From Burkholderiales bacterium (lineage in GTDB: Bacteria; Pseudomonadota; Gammaproteobacteria; Burkholderiales; Burkholderiaceae_C): DNA of 60,681 nucleotides. Within the stretch, counting starts at the first letter, position 1; every line of letters begins with the position of its first letter. The DNA lies in the NCBI GenBank assembly GCA_003963005.1, contig RXJW01000138.1, positions 1 through 60,681 on the forward strand. The letters run 5' to 3'. The notes beneath the pieces are model-generated. The model was not told where the DNA came from. It was given only the letters and a program-made list of their open reading frames with translations, and did no database searches. The position numbers were made by a program, and so were the translations under genes. This document shows positions 25,336 to 35,116 of the stretch, piece after piece.

Positions 25336-27920
25336 GCGCTGCCTCCGGCATCGTCCGGCGGCGGCGGGGGCGCGGCGGCATCAGCCGCGGCCTGGGCTTC
25401 GGCACGCTTGGCGGCCTGGTAGGCGGCTTCGGCTTCGGCCAGGGCAGCATCTCGTTCCGGGTTCGCCGGCTCGGTGGCCGGGGCGTCCTCCTCGTCCTCG
25501 CCACCGGCGCTGCCGGCAAAGGCCGCTGCGCCACCCACGGCCATCGCGCCCGCGGCAGCGGCGCCCAGCATCGAGGCGCCGGCAGCCAGCGCGCCCGCGC
25601 TCAGGCCCGAGGGCACCGATGGCGTCGACGGTGCGCTCACGGCCGGGGCGGCGGCCGGGGCTGCGGCCGCGCCACCGGCTTCCTCGGCCAGCGGGTCGGC
25701 GAAGAGCTTGTCGTAGTCCTCTTCCTTGGCGGGCGTCAGCAGCTCGGTGTTCTGGGCCTCTTCCGGCGCCTTGGGCTCGGCATCGGCCGCGCTTTCGGCC
25801 GCCGTGCCCGCGCCGCCGCCACCACCGCCGTTGATGCTGACCGTGCCGCCGTCGATCGTGATGCCGCTCGACGTGAGCGCAATGACCGAGCCGCCGCAGA
25901 CGATCTTGATGCCGCCCGTGGCGTCGATGACCAGCTCGCCGCTGGTCTTGACGCTGAACTTGCCGCCTTCCATCAGCACGTCGCCCGACGCCTTCAGCGA
26001 CAGCTTGGCGCCCGACTCGGCCACCAGGTTGCCGCCGGTCTTCAGGTGGGCGGCGCCGTCGGTCTTGAGGTTGATGTCGCCACCGGACTTGAGCGCCGTC
26101 TTGCCGGTGACGTCGAAGCTCAGGTCGGCGCCGACCTTGGCGCTGAGGTCGCTGCCGAGCTGCACCTGCCAGGTGGCGGCGCCAGTCGTGAAGATGTCAC
26201 CGGCGACCTTGGTGTGCAGGTCCTTGCCCAGGTCGTGCTTCACGTCCTGGCCGACGTACATCAGCCAGTTCTCGCTGATGACCTCCTGGCGGGTCAGCTT
26301 GGTCTTGCGGTTCTCGTTCTGCTCGACCCAGTCGAAGGCATCGCCCTTCACGTGCCGGCGGAAGTCTTTCTGCGACTGCAGCCAGATGTACTCGGTGTCC
26401 TTCTTGTCGTCGAAGCGCAGCTCGTGGCGGGCGTCGTCGGCGGCCTCCTTGGACGAATGCGTGCGCCAGCCGCTGATCTCGGCATGCGCGGGCAGCGGGT
26501 AGATCGGCGTGTTGACGTCGTTGTGGACCGAACCGGTGATGAGCGGCCGGTCGGGGTCGCCGCCGAGGAAGCTCACGACCACCTCGTGGCCCACGCGCGG
26601 GATCATCCACAGGCCCATGCCCTTGCCGGCCCAGGGCTGGGACAGGCGGACGAAGCAGGAGCTGTTCTCGTCGTTCGCACCGTCGCGATCCCAGTGGAAC
26701 TGCACCTTGATGCGCCCGAGCGCATCGGTCTCGATCTCGTTGCCGGAGGCGCCGACGACGGTCGCCGTCTGCGGGCCGTGCATGACGGGCCGCGGGGTGC
26801 GGCGCGGCGGTCGGAAGTCCTGCCCGTCGGTGCGGATGCACATGACGCTGGCCAGCACGCCGTCGCGGCGGCCCTGCGAGGCGGCGATCTCCTCGATGGC
26901 CTCGTGGTCGGCGAACTCGGCGCTGAAGTTCATGCTGACGACGAGGTAGGTCGACTCGTCGTCGCTGTGCGGCGCGTCGGCCAGGTCGAAGGTGTCGCCC
27001 ACCTTCAGGTCATTGCAGTTGGTGGTGCCGGTGTAGACCTTCTGCAGCGCCTGCTGCTCCTCCAGCCGCACCTTGGCGACGCGCTCGGCCGCGCTCAGCG
27101 CATCGGCCGCGGTCGTCTCCAGCTGGTTCAGCACCGCGCGGGCCGGGTACTCGTAGACCTCGCCGGTGCCCAGGGCGGCGGCGTCACCCGCGGGGGTGCT
27201 CTTCTCGATGGCGGTGGCCGTGGCGAGGTAGTCGAAGTCGCGCACGGTCGCCTTGACGGCGGTGACTTCCTCGGCGAGGTGCCACTCGACCATGCAGGCC
27301 TTGTCGGCATCGAGCTTGTTGGCCCAGGTGATGGTGGCGTCGCCGCTCTTGGCTTCGTGGCCGCCCATGCCGTCGACCAGCACCATCGTGTGCGTGTCGC
27401 TGGTGTGCTCGAAGAAGTAGTAGATGCCGGCCTCTTCGAGCAGCCGGCTGACGAAGTCGAAGTCCGACTCGTTGTACTGCAGGCAGTACTCCAGCGTCGG
27501 GTAGTCGGTGTAGCTGAGGTCGAAGCGGTAGTCGGCGCAGTAGGTGTCGAGCACCGCGGAGACGATCTCCTGCACCGTCATCGACTGGAACACCTTGCAG
27601 TTGCGGCTGCGCGTGGCGAACCACGTCCAGGGCCGCAGCGTGAGCCGGTAGGCATTGAAGCGGCCGCGCCGCTCGCCGCGCTGGGCCTCGGTGATGTAGG
27701 CGTTGATGTGCCGCTCTTCGCCGTGGGCGATGGTGACGGTGGCGCGCTGGCCGAGCAGGTCGTCCAGCGAGATGCTTTCGCGCATGCCGAGGGCGTTGAC
27801 GTTGCCGACGAGGTCGACATGCCACTCCGGCAGTGCCGCGAGCTGTTCCTTGCCTTCGAGCCGCAGCACCAGGAGCTTGTCGGCGCCCAGCGGCGTGGTG
27901 ATGGACAGGGCCTGGGTCAT
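25332..27920 (-). CDS. vgrG: T6SS spike protein VgrG (TssI) with hydrophobic C-terminal extension
   Basis: 862 residues. The gp27-like base (about 1-370) includes FVSRLLEEAGIYYFFEHTSD; the gp5-like OB region is near 390-480 (GRIKVQFHWDRDG, SCFVRLSQPWAGKGMGLWMI, VGHEVVVSFLGGDPDRPLI). A DUF2345-type beta-helix follows to about 720. The last ~140 residues are unusual: an Ala/Pro-rich linker, a Gly/Ala-rich hydrophobic stretch (ALAAGASMLGAAAAGAMAVG), an acidic EDEEDAP patch and a Pro-rich end. That extension may dock the DUF4123 chaperone and cargo or interact with membranes. The gene is 12 bp after clpV. Confidence 0.96.
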   Translation of the reverse strand: MTQALSITTPLGADKLLVLRLEGKEQLAALPEWHVDLVGNVNALGMRESISLDDLLGQRATVTIAHGEERHINAYITEAQRGERRGRFNAYRLTLRPWTWFATRSRNCKVFQSMTVQEIVSAVLDTYCADYRFDLSYTDYPTLEYCLQYNESDFDFVSRLLEEAGIYYFFEHTSDTHTMVLVDGMGGHEAKSGDATITWANKLDADKACMVEWHLAEEVTAVKATVRDFDYLATATAIEKSTPAGDAAALGTGEVYEYPARAVLNQLETTAADALSAAERVAKVRLEEQQALQKVYTGTTNCNDLKVGDTFDLADAPHSDDESTYLVVSMNFSAEFADHEAIEEIAASQGRRDGVLASVMCIRTDGQDFRPPRRTPRPVMHGPQTATVVGASGNEIETDALGRIKVQFHWDRDGANDENSSCFVRLSQPWAGKGMGLWMIPRVGHEVVVSFLGGDPDRPLITGSVHNDVNTPIYPLPAHAEISGWRTHSSKEAADDARHELRFDDKKDTEYIWLQSQKDFRRHVKGDAFDWVEQNENRKTKLTRQEVISENWLMYVGQDVKHDLGKDLHTKVAGDIFTTGAATWQVQLGSDLSAKVGADLSFDVTGKTALKSGGDINLKTDGAAHLKTGGNLVAESGAKLSLKASGDVLMEGGKFSVKTSGELVIDATGGIKIVCGGSVIALTSSGITIDGGTVSINGGGGGGAGTAAESAADAEPKAPEEAQNTELLTPAKEEDYDKLFADPLAEEAGGAAAAPAAAPAVSAPSTPSVPSGLSAGALAAGASMLGAAAAGAMAVGGAAAFAGSAGGEDEEDAPATEPANPERDAALAEAEAAYQAAKRAEAQAAADAAAPPPPPDDAGGSA

Positions 27921-27932
27921 GTCGGCTCCCGC

Positions 27933-30608
27933 TCAGTCGAAGGCGTAGCTGAAGTCGCCGTCCGCGACGCCCAGTGCCACGCGCTGCAGGGCCCGGCCCG
28001 AGGCGGTGCGCGACAGGTATTCGATCGAGACCTTGGGCAGCACCGTGTTCGTGAGGATGGCGTCGATGATGCGGCCGCCGCTCTCGGCGTTGTTGCAGCG
28101 CTTGACGATGAGGTCCACCGCGGCGTCGCTGTACTCGAACGGGATGCGGTGGTTCTCGGCCACGCGGCGCGCGATGCGGCCAAGCTGCAGGCGCACGATG
28201 CGCGCCAGCATGTCGTCGGACAGCGGGTAGTAGGGGATGGTCACGATGCGGCCGAGCAGCGCCGGCGGGAAGACCTTCTGCAGCGGTTCGGTCAGCGCGG
28301 TGGCCAGCGACTCGGGGTCGGGCAGCAGCTCCGGGTCGCGGCACATGGCCATGATCAGCTCGCTGCCGACATTGCTGGTCAGCAGGATGATCGTGTTCTT
28401 GAAGTCGATCAGGCGCCCCTCGCCGTCTTCCATCCAGCCCTTGTCGAAGACCTGGAAGAACAGCTCGTGCACGTCCGGGTGGGCCTTCTCGACCTCGTCG
28501 AGCAGCACGACGCTGTAGGGCCGGCGGCGCACCGCCTCGGTCAGCACGCCGCCTTCGCCGTAGCCCACGTACCCGGGCGGCGCGCCCTTGAGCGTGGAGA
28601 CGGTGTGCGACTCCTGGTACTCGCTCATGTTGATGGTGATGACGTTCTGCTCGCCGCCGTACAGCGCCTCGGCCAGGGCCAGCGCGGTCTCAGTCTTGCC
28701 GACGCCGGACGTGCCGCAGAGCATGAACACGCCGATGGGCTTGTTCGGGTTGTCCAGCCGCGCGCGCGAGGTCTGGATGCGGCGGGCGATCATGTCCAGG
28801 CCGTGCTGCTGGCCGATGACGCGCTGGCCGAGCGTCTCGCCCAGCCGCAGCACGGCCTCCAGCTCGTTCTTGACCATGCGGCCGACGGGGATGCCGGTCC
28901 AGTCGGCGACGACGCTGGCCACGGCCTGGGCGTCCACCGACGGCAGGATCAGCGGCGACTCGCCCTGCAGGTCGGCCAGGCGCGCCTGGGCGTCGCGCAT
29001 CTGGGCGAGCAGGGCGTCGCGGTCGGGCTGGGCCGAGCGGGCTTCGTCCACCGGCTGGTCCTCACCGCGCAGCTGGGCGCGCAGACCGAGGATCTGGGCG
29101 ACGAGGTCCTTCTCCTGCGACCAACGGGCTTCCAGCGTGCTCAGGCGTTCGCGCTCGGCGGCGAGCTGCTCCTCGACGCGGCCGGCCCGGTCACCCACGG
29201 CCACGCCCACCTGGGCCTCGCGGCCGATGATGCCCTGCTCGACCTCCAGCGACTCGATGCGCCGGCGGCAGTCTTCCACCTCGGCCGGCATCGCGTGCTG
29301 GCTGACCGCGACGCGCGCGCAGGCGGTGTCGAGCAGGCTGACGGCCTTGTCGGGCAGCTGGCGGGCCGGGATGTAGCGATGCGACAGCTTCACGGCGGCC
29401 TCGATGGCCTCGTCCAGCAGCTGCACGCGGTGGTGCTTCTCCAGCACGGTGGCCACACCGCGCAGCATGAGGATCGCCTTCTTCTCGTCGGGCTCCTCGA
29501 CCTGCACGGTCTGGAAGCGGCGGGTCAGCGCCGGGTCCTTCTCGATGTACTTCTTGTACTCGGCCCAGGTGGTGGCACCCACGGTGCGCAGGTTGCCGCG
29601 GGCCAGGGCGGGCTTGAGCAGGTTGGCCGCGTCCCCCGTGCCGGCCGCGCCGCCCGCGCCGACCAGCGTGTGGATCTCGTCGATGAACAGGATGATCGGT
29701 GTCGGGCTCTGCTGCACCTCGTCGATGACCTGGCGCAGGCGCTGCTCGAACTCGCCCTTCATTGAGGCGCCGGCCTGCAGCAGGCCGATGTCCAGCGACA
29801 GCAGCGTCACGCCCTGCATCGGCGGCGGCACGTCGCCCCGCGCCAGGCGCAGCGCGAAGCCTTCCACGACCGCCGTCTTGCCGACGCCGGCCTCGCCGGT
29901 CAGCAGCGGGTTGTTCTGGCGGCGGCGCATCAGGATGTCGACGATCTGGCGGATCTCGTCGTCCCGGCCGGTGACCGGGTCGATCTCGCCGTTGCGGGCC
30001 TTCTCGGTGAGGTCGACGGTGAACTTCTTCAGCGCCTCCTGGCGGCCCATCGCGGCGGGGGCCATCGCGCCCGAGGCTTCACCCGGCTGGCTGCCGCCCA
30101 GTGCGCTGCCGTCGGTGGCACCCAGGCCCGCCTCGCCGGTCTTGCCGACGATGCCTTGCAGTTGGTCGGCCAGGTCATCGGGCTTGATGCGCTCGAACTG
30201 CCGCGAGATGCCGACCAGCGCGTTGCGCAGCGACGGCGTGCTGAGCAGGGCCAGCAGCAGGTGGCCGCTGCGCACGTGCGCGTCGCCGTACATCAGCGTG
30301 GCGTAGACCCAGCCCTGCTGGATGGCGTGGGTGATGTGCTCGGAGAAGTCGCTGATCGACGTGGAGCCACGTGGCAGGCGGTCCAGCGCCGTGGTCACGT
30401 CGCGCGCCAGCGCGGCGGCATCCAGCCCGTAGTGCCGGACGATGGCCGCCACGTCGGAGGCGTTGTTCTCCAGCAGCTGCGTGATCCAGTGCACCAGCTC
30501 CACGTACGGGTTGCCCCGCAACTTGCAGAACACGGTCGCACCCTCGATGGACTTGTAGGCCAGCGGGTTGAGCTTGCCGAAAAGGGCTTGGCGGCTGATG
30601 TCGGTCAT
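27933..30608 (-). CDS. clpV: T6SS sheath-recycling ATPase ClpV (TssH)
   Basis: 891 residues, normal ClpV length. The N-terminal Clp-N domain (1-150) is followed by two AAA+ modules: Walker A GEAGVGKT at 238-245 with FIDEIHTLVGAGG, and GTSGVGKT with VVLLDEVEKAHPDV in the second. A coiled-coil middle domain lies between them (EEQLAAERERLSTLEARWSQ). It unfolds contracted TssB/TssC sheath. It leads the operon clpV-vgrG-DUF4123-581aa-272aa-FHA-PP2C-PAAR. A GAGGAG ribosome site and ECF-type promoter site E lie directly upstream. Confidence 0.97.
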   Translation of the reverse strand: MTDISRQALFGKLNPLAYKSIEGATVFCKLRGNPYVELVHWITQLLENNASDVAAIVRHYGLDAAALARDVTTALDRLPRGSTSISDFSEHITHAIQQGWVYATLMYGDAHVRSGHLLLALLSTPSLRNALVGISRQFERIKPDDLADQLQGIVGKTGEAGLGATDGSALGGSQPGEASGAMAPAAMGRQEALKKFTVDLTEKARNGEIDPVTGRDDEIRQIVDILMRRRQNNPLLTGEAGVGKTAVVEGFALRLARGDVPPPMQGVTLLSLDIGLLQAGASMKGEFEQRLRQVIDEVQQSPTPIILFIDEIHTLVGAGGAAGTGDAANLLKPALARGNLRTVGATTWAEYKKYIEKDPALTRRFQTVQVEEPDEKKAILMLRGVATVLEKHHRVQLLDEAIEAAVKLSHRYIPARQLPDKAVSLLDTACARVAVSQHAMPAEVEDCRRRIESLEVEQGIIGREAQVGVAVGDRAGRVEEQLAAERERLSTLEARWSQEKDLVAQILGLRAQLRGEDQPVDEARSAQPDRDALLAQMRDAQARLADLQGESPLILPSVDAQAVASVVADWTGIPVGRMVKNELEAVLRLGETLGQRVIGQQHGLDMIARRIQTSRARLDNPNKPIGVFMLCGTSGVGKTETALALAEALYGGEQNVITINMSEYQESHTVSTLKGAPPGYVGYGEGGVLTEAVRRRPYSVVLLDEVEKAHPDVHELFFQVFDKGWMEDGEGRLIDFKNTIILLTSNVGSELIMAMCRDPELLPDPESLATALTEPLQKVFPPALLGRIVTIPYYPLSDDMLARIVRLQLGRIARRVAENHRIPFEYSDAAVDLIVKRCNNAESGGRIIDAILTNTVLPKVSIEYLSRTASGRALQRVALGVADGDFSYAFD

Positions 30609-30626
30609 GTCCAGATCTCCTCGGTG

Positions 30627-30657
30627 CTGAGTGACCGGGGGAGCTGTTCGGTTCCTG
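30627..30657 (-). promoter_or_regulatory. ECF-type promoter for the clpV operon (site E)
   Basis: Minus strand: CAGGAACC, 14 bp, GTCACTCAG, two mismatches to the consensus. The -10 edge is 18 bp from the clpV ATG, leaving room only for the ribosome site, so the leader is very short. Confidence 0.75.
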
Positions 30658-30727
30658 CCTTGTGCTCAGAGTCGGTGGCCAGCGGGATCAAGGGCAGGCG
30701 CGCCCCGGCGTCCGCGGAAAGCAGGCA

Positions 30728-31780
30728 TCACTGCTGATGCGCCGGCGCCAACGACCCGCCCAAGTGCGCCCGGCAAATGCTCTCCACATTCATCACCAGC
30801 TGATCCGCGCGCTTCCTCGGCCGCTGCATGTTCAGCCACGCGCTGCGCCCGAGCAGGCCCACACCCGGCTGCCGGCCGAGCGGCCACGGCGGCACCTGCG
30901 CCGGCTTGAGCTTCAGCCGCACATCCCAGGCGAATTCGTGCCCGACGTACTGCCGCACCATCGCCTGCAGGGCCTGGAGCTGGGCGCCTGACGGCAGAAA
31001 ACCCTGGAAGGCCGGCCAGTCCAGCGGCCCGATCTCGATGCGGAACTTGTGCTGCACGTCCCAGACCTGGCGCCCGAGCATCGCGCCGCGGCCGAGGCCC
31101 ACGCTGTCGTGGCGCACGAGACGGGTGCGCTCCCCGGGGTCGAGCGGCATCCAGTGGCCGCTGAACTGCACGACCTGGGCGGGCACCTTGAAGCGCAGCG
31201 TGATCCAGCTCTGCAGGCCGTCGGCGTCGCGCGCCGAGCGGGCGAGGCGTCCGGCGAAGTGCAGCTTGGCGAAGTCGCCCAGCGCATCCCGCCCGCGCAA
31301 CGCCGGCTCCGCGAGGCCGACAAGCGCGCCCACCTGCCGCACGATGGGGGCGTCCTGCCCGCGGTCCAGGCCGACGACCGGGTGGCTGCGGGCCCAGGCG
31401 CGGTAGAACAGCAGGCCGAAGCGGTGCAGCAGCAGGTCGGCGAAGGCCGCGAAGGTGCGGTCGCCGTGGTGCATCGCGCGTTCGCGGGCGTACTCGGTCA
31501 GGTGTGTGGGCAGGGCGCCGTTCGGGCCGAACAGGCTCAGCACCCGCTGCACGAGGCGCGGCGGGCCGTGGTCATTGGGCTCCAGCCGCGTGATCGCGGT
31601 GGGCGCGAAGTTCAGTGCCGGCTCGCTGGCGAAGCGCACCGGTTCGTCGCCAGGCCGCAGCGATTCGCCCAGCCGCGGCTGCTGCGGGTGCGCGGCTTCG
31701 ATGCGGCGCAGCGCCTGGAAGAGGTCGAAGCGCCCGGGGCGCGCGCGCAGCGCGCCGAAGACGTCGGCCTCGTCGCTCAC
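30728..31780 (-). CDS. tssG: T6SS baseplate protein TssG
   Basis: 350 residues. Family features: FDLFQALRRIEAAHP, RFASEPALNFAPTAIT and LFGPNGALPTHLTEYARER, then the C-terminal GFLPSGAQLQALQAMVRQYV region. TssG with TssF and TssE forms the baseplate wedge. Its ATG overlaps the tssF stop by 4 bp, so the two are translationally coupled. Confidence 0.96.
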   Translation of the reverse strand: MSDEADVFGALRARPGRFDLFQALRRIEAAHPQQPRLGESLRPGDEPVRFASEPALNFAPTAITRLEPNDHGPPRLVQRVLSLFGPNGALPTHLTEYARERAMHHGDRTFAAFADLLLHRFGLLFYRAWARSHPVVGLDRGQDAPIVRQVGALVGLAEPALRGRDALGDFAKLHFAGRLARSARDADGLQSWITLRFKVPAQVVQFSGHWMPLDPGERTRLVRHDSVGLGRGAMLGRQVWDVQHKFRIEIGPLDWPAFQGFLPSGAQLQALQAMVRQYVGHEFAWDVRLKLKPAQVPPWPLGRQPGVGLLGRSAWLNMQRPRKRADQLVMNVESICRAHLGGSLAPAHQQ

Positions 31781-33648
31781 AGCAGCGCCCGCGCGCCGGG
31801 CAGCGGCTGCCAGCGCTTGAGTTCGCCGCGCGTGCGCGAGATCAGCGCCGTCTGCACGAAGCTGTTCATCGACACATGCCGGCTGAAGTAGTGGTGCAGC
31901 ACCGCGCCGAGCAGCGTGGCGCTGCCGCCCTGGAAGGCCAGCTCGTCCACCGTCACCTGCACCTCCAGCCCGCGGCCGAAGGCGATCGGGCCGGGGGCCG
32001 GGTGGCGGCGCACGACCGGACGCGTGGTGACCGAGCGCAAGCCCTCGATCTGCCGCAGCAGGCCGGCGTCACCGCTCTGGGCGAACAGGCGCACGAGTTC
32101 GCGCAGCGCCAGCGCCCCGCGTTCGGCGTCTTCGTCGACGAGCGACAGGTAGTTCAGCGACAGCAGCGACAGCAGCCGCCAGGCCAAGGGTCCCTCGCGC
32201 GCGGCGCTGACCGGGCGTGAGGGCCCGGCCACGATGCCGATGTGGTCGACCGGCGCGCGGGTTTCGAGCGTCATGCCGCCCTGCTCGCGGCCGGTCGGGA
32301 TGAACAGCGGCAGGTCGCGGTTGGTGCAGCGCACCTTGGCGGCGAGCTGGCGCAGCTCGGTGCGGTAGGGCGCGCGCTGCAGGTCCACCAGCGACAGGAA
32401 CACCTCATGGCCGACGTAGGCCGAGCGGGGCCCCTCGCGGCGGCCGCGGTCGCTGCTCAGGCGGGGCTCGCGTTGCAGGCTGAAGAAGCCGTCGGCGCCG
32501 CCGGGGTCGACGTGGGGCACGTCGAACAGCGGCAGGAACTGCAGCTCCTCGCTCGCCGTCGAGAAGCCCGTGACGGCCGCGACGTCGAACACCTCGTAGT
32601 CGGTCGTGGCGACCCGGTCCGGGATCACCTGGAAGGCGGTGGCGCTGTCGTCCACCGCGATGCGCTCGGCGCGGCGCTCGAACAGATTGATGGCCGGCAC
32701 GCAGTTCAGGCTGAAGTTGGCGGGCTCGCCGCCGCCCTCCAGGCTCGACTCGTAGCGGTCGAACAGCAGCACCAGCTCGAAGCGGTTGCCGGCGCAGGCG
32801 GCGAAGTGCGGCCGCAGCCCGGCGATGTCCAGGAACAGGAAGCGCTGCGGGAAGGCGAAGTACTCCTGCATCAGCCGGGTGCCGGACAGGCCGCGCAGCG
32901 TGACCGGGAGCATGGCCTCGTCGTCCGCCAGGCCCACGTGGCGCACGCGGCTCGGCGGCAGGTAGCTGCGCTGCGTGGCAGCGTCCTTGCCGCCCGGGCC
33001 GGCGAGCACGCCGACGCAGCGGCTGGTGGCCAGTTCGTGCAGCTTGAGCGCCACGTCCTGCAGCCCGCCCATGAAGAAGCGCAGGCTGTCCAGCGGCAGC
33101 TTCGCGAAGCTCATGCCCGCCGGCAGCTCCAGCCGCAGGCGCACGCCGCTGCGGGGCCGCTCGCGCAAGGGCAGGCCGCTGACGTTGACGTCGGTGGCAC
33201 TCAGGAAATAGTGCACCTCGGTCACCTGGACCGGTGTCAGCGTGACCGGCTGGGCGGTGCGGAACTCGCAGCGCGTCGGGCCGAGCGACGTGCGCGGTGC
33301 GAGCAGCGCCGTGCCGCGCGGCAGCGTGAAGCCGCTGAGCAGGTTGGGGTCGGCCGCGGGTTCGAGCTGCGCGACCAGCATCGACGGCACCGGTGCGCCG
33401 AGGTTGGGGCAGACCATGTCGAGCAGGGTCTGGGCGAGCTGGGGGAACTCGGCGTCCTGCTTGAGCTGCACGCGGGCGGCCAGGAAGGCGCTGCCTTCAA
33501 GCAGGCGCTCCACGTAGGGGTCGGCCACCTCCAGGCCTTCCAGCCCGAGGCGCCCGGCGATCTTCGGGAACTCGCGGGCGAACTCGCCGCCCATCTCGCG
33601 GAGGTAGCGGAGTTCCTGGTTGTAGTAGCGGAGCAGGCGGGGGTCCAT
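31777..33648 (-). CDS. tssF: T6SS baseplate protein TssF
   Basis: 623 residues, typical length. It starts MDPRLLRYYNQELRYLREMG with FAREFPKIAGRLGL, the canonical TssF N-terminus, and has the VERLLEGSAFLAARVQLKQD segment. First gene of a tssF-tssG unit: although tssE lies 72 bp upstream on the same strand, an ECF-type promoter (site B) sits in that gap, so tssF-tssG can be transcribed separately. Confidence 0.97.
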   Translation of the reverse strand: MDPRLLRYYNQELRYLREMGGEFAREFPKIAGRLGLEGLEVADPYVERLLEGSAFLAARVQLKQDAEFPQLAQTLLDMVCPNLGAPVPSMLVAQLEPAADPNLLSGFTLPRGTALLAPRTSLGPTRCEFRTAQPVTLTPVQVTEVHYFLSATDVNVSGLPLRERPRSGVRLRLELPAGMSFAKLPLDSLRFFMGGLQDVALKLHELATSRCVGVLAGPGGKDAATQRSYLPPSRVRHVGLADDEAMLPVTLRGLSGTRLMQEYFAFPQRFLFLDIAGLRPHFAACAGNRFELVLLFDRYESSLEGGGEPANFSLNCVPAINLFERRAERIAVDDSATAFQVIPDRVATTDYEVFDVAAVTGFSTASEELQFLPLFDVPHVDPGGADGFFSLQREPRLSSDRGRREGPRSAYVGHEVFLSLVDLQRAPYRTELRQLAAKVRCTNRDLPLFIPTGREQGGMTLETRAPVDHIGIVAGPSRPVSAAREGPLAWRLLSLLSLNYLSLVDEDAERGALALRELVRLFAQSGDAGLLRQIEGLRSVTTRPVVRRHPAPGPIAFGRGLEVQVTVDELAFQGGSATLLGAVLHHYFSRHVSMNSFVQTALISRTRGELKRWQPLPGARALL

Positions 33649-33679
33649 GGGCGCGGTCGGGCGCGTGAGGCACCCGCCG

Positions 33680-33710
33680 GTGAGTGACGGCGGGGCGCGT
33701 CCGGTTCCCG
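33680..33710 (-). promoter_or_regulatory. ECF-type promoter for tssF-tssG (site B)
   Basis: Minus strand: CGGGAACC, 14 bp, GTCACTCAC, perfect match. The -10 edge is 31 bp before the tssF ATG. It is enclosed by an 8-bp inverted repeat (33671-33678 cacccgcc and 33713-33720 ggcgggtg) that starts right after the tssE stop and may end the upstream transcript. Confidence 0.85.
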
Positions 33711-33720
33711 CGGGCGGGTG

Positions 33721-34257
33721 TCAGCCGCGCAGGTCGCGCACGGCGGCCTGGCCGGTGTCCACGTCGACGTCGGCGCTCAGCAGCAGCTCCAGCGGCACGG
33801 GCTGGTTCCACAGCTGCCCCTTGATCGTCAGGCGCAGGCTTGTCGGGCGCAGGCCGGTGCTGAGGTCGTTGACGATGCGCACCTCCACCGAGTCGGCATC
33901 CAGGCGGGGCTCGAAGCGCAGGATGGCCTGGCGGATCTGCGCCTCGATGAGCGGAAAGTTGTGGACGCTCAGCGTCTGGCCGGTCAGCGGCAGGATGCCG
34001 AAGTTCAGCACCGAGTCGCGGGCGTGCGGCAGGCTCTTCCACAGCGCGGTGCGCGCCGGGTCATTGCGGTTGCCGAGGTCGGGTTCCTCGCAGACCGCAT
34101 TGAACAGCCAGGACAGGTCGCGCAGCACCGCGTCGCGCAGCTGCCGGCGGCTCAGCACGCGGGCTTCCAGCGGCTCGACGCGGCTCGTGGGGTCGTGGTC
34201 GGTCAGGCGGTCCAGCAGCGAGGGCTGGAGGCGGTCCTGCGCGCCGGGAGTGGCCAT
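33721..34257 (-). CDS. tssE: T6SS baseplate protein TssE
   Basis: 178 residues, gp25-like. LQPSLLDRLTDHDP at the start, LRDAVLRDLSWLFNA, HARDSVLNFGILPLTG and IRQAILRFEPRLDADSVEV match TssE. It is the last gene of the tssA operon, 1 bp after tagJ. Confidence 0.96.
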   Translation of the reverse strand: MATPGAQDRLQPSLLDRLTDHDPTSRVEPLEARVLSRRQLRDAVLRDLSWLFNAVCEEPDLGNRNDPARTALWKSLPHARDSVLNFGILPLTGQTLSVHNFPLIEAQIRQAILRFEPRLDADSVEVRIVNDLSTGLRPTSLRLTIKGQLWNQPVPLELLLSADVDVDTGQAAVRDLRG

Positions 34258-34258
34258 G

Positions 34259-35092
34259 TCAGCCGCCCGGCGTGATGGGGTCGAAATCGATCTGGCGCAC
34301 GGTCATCAGGTCGTGGTCGCCCAGGTCGCTCACGAGCACGCGCTGGCCGAGGCCCGCGTAGCGGTCGGCGCCGGGCAGGGGCTGCCATTCGGTCTTGCGG
34401 GCGAGGTTGACGAGGCCGTCGTCGCTGCGCTCGGAGCCCGGGTAACGCGTGGGCACGAGCGCCACGCTCTGGCCGCCGTTGGTGAAGGACAGTTGCGCAG
34501 GCATCCAGACGCAGTCGCGCAGGTCCTCCGGCGGGTCGAAGCGCACCTGCGTCAGGTGTTGGAAGGGCACCCAGGTGTAGTGGCCGTTCAGGCAGGTTTC
34601 CAGCACCGGGCCGAGGCGCGAGTCGGCGTCGGCGAGCCAGGCGAAGCGCTGGCCGTCGATCTGCCCGCCGCCGGCGGGGGCGGCCTCGAAGGCCTGCGCG
34701 GCGAGGTCGGCCGCGAGCGCCTCCTGGCCCTCCGCCTGCTGGCGCAGTGATTCGATCAGCTGCGCGACCCAGGCCGCCGGCTGCCCGAAGACGACCGGCG
34801 TGCGGCGTCCGGCGAACACCTGGGCCCGCAGCAGCTCGCAGCGGATGGCGTGGCCGACGGTCTCGCGCATCGGGATGGCCAGCTTGTCCAGCTCGGCGAC
34901 GACGTTGAGCTGCGTGTGCGCCCGCTCCCACTGGCCGAGCACGCTCAGCAGTTGTGTCAGGAAGGTGCGCAGCTTGGCGTCCGCCGGCTTGGCACGCACG
35001 GCTTCCGTCAGGCGGGCCAGCGCGGTGCGCGGGTCGCCGGCGCGCAGGGCGGCTTCGGCGGCTTGTTGGGAACCTTCGAAGGCGGTCGACAT
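34259..35092 (-). CDS. tagJ: T6SS accessory protein TagJ (ImpE)
   Basis: 277 residues. N-terminal helical-repeat part (AEAALRAGDPRTALARLTEA) then the ImpE domain (WLADADSRLGPVLETCLNGH, WMPAQLSFTNGGQSVALVPT followed by RYPGSE). In Pseudomonas aeruginosa TagJ binds TssB and modulates ClpV-driven recycling. Adjacent tssE and upstream tssB/tssC fit this role. Confidence 0.94.
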   Translation of the reverse strand: MSTAFEGSQQAAEAALRAGDPRTALARLTEAVRAKPADAKLRTFLTQLLSVLGQWERAHTQLNVVAELDKLAIPMRETVGHAIRCELLRAQVFAGRRTPVVFGQPAAWVAQLIESLRQQAEGQEALAADLAAQAFEAAPAGGGQIDGQRFAWLADADSRLGPVLETCLNGHYTWVPFQHLTQVRFDPPEDLRDCVWMPAQLSFTNGGQSVALVPTRYPGSERSDDGLVNLARKTEWQPLPGADRYAGLGQRVLVSDLGDHDLMTVRQIDFDPITPGG

Positions 35093-35116
35093 CAGGGGCC
35101 TCGTGGGGTGGATGGG

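Noticed and set aside
25320..29765. 1,481-codon open frame on the plus strand, and similar long frames such as 3892-6498 minus and 12703-14325 plus
   Set aside because: They lie opposite well-supported genes (clpV, vgrG, adhesin, tssM), are rich in Arg/Gly/His/Ala, have no ribosome sites and no family patterns; they are the expected antisense open frames of high-GC coding DNA.
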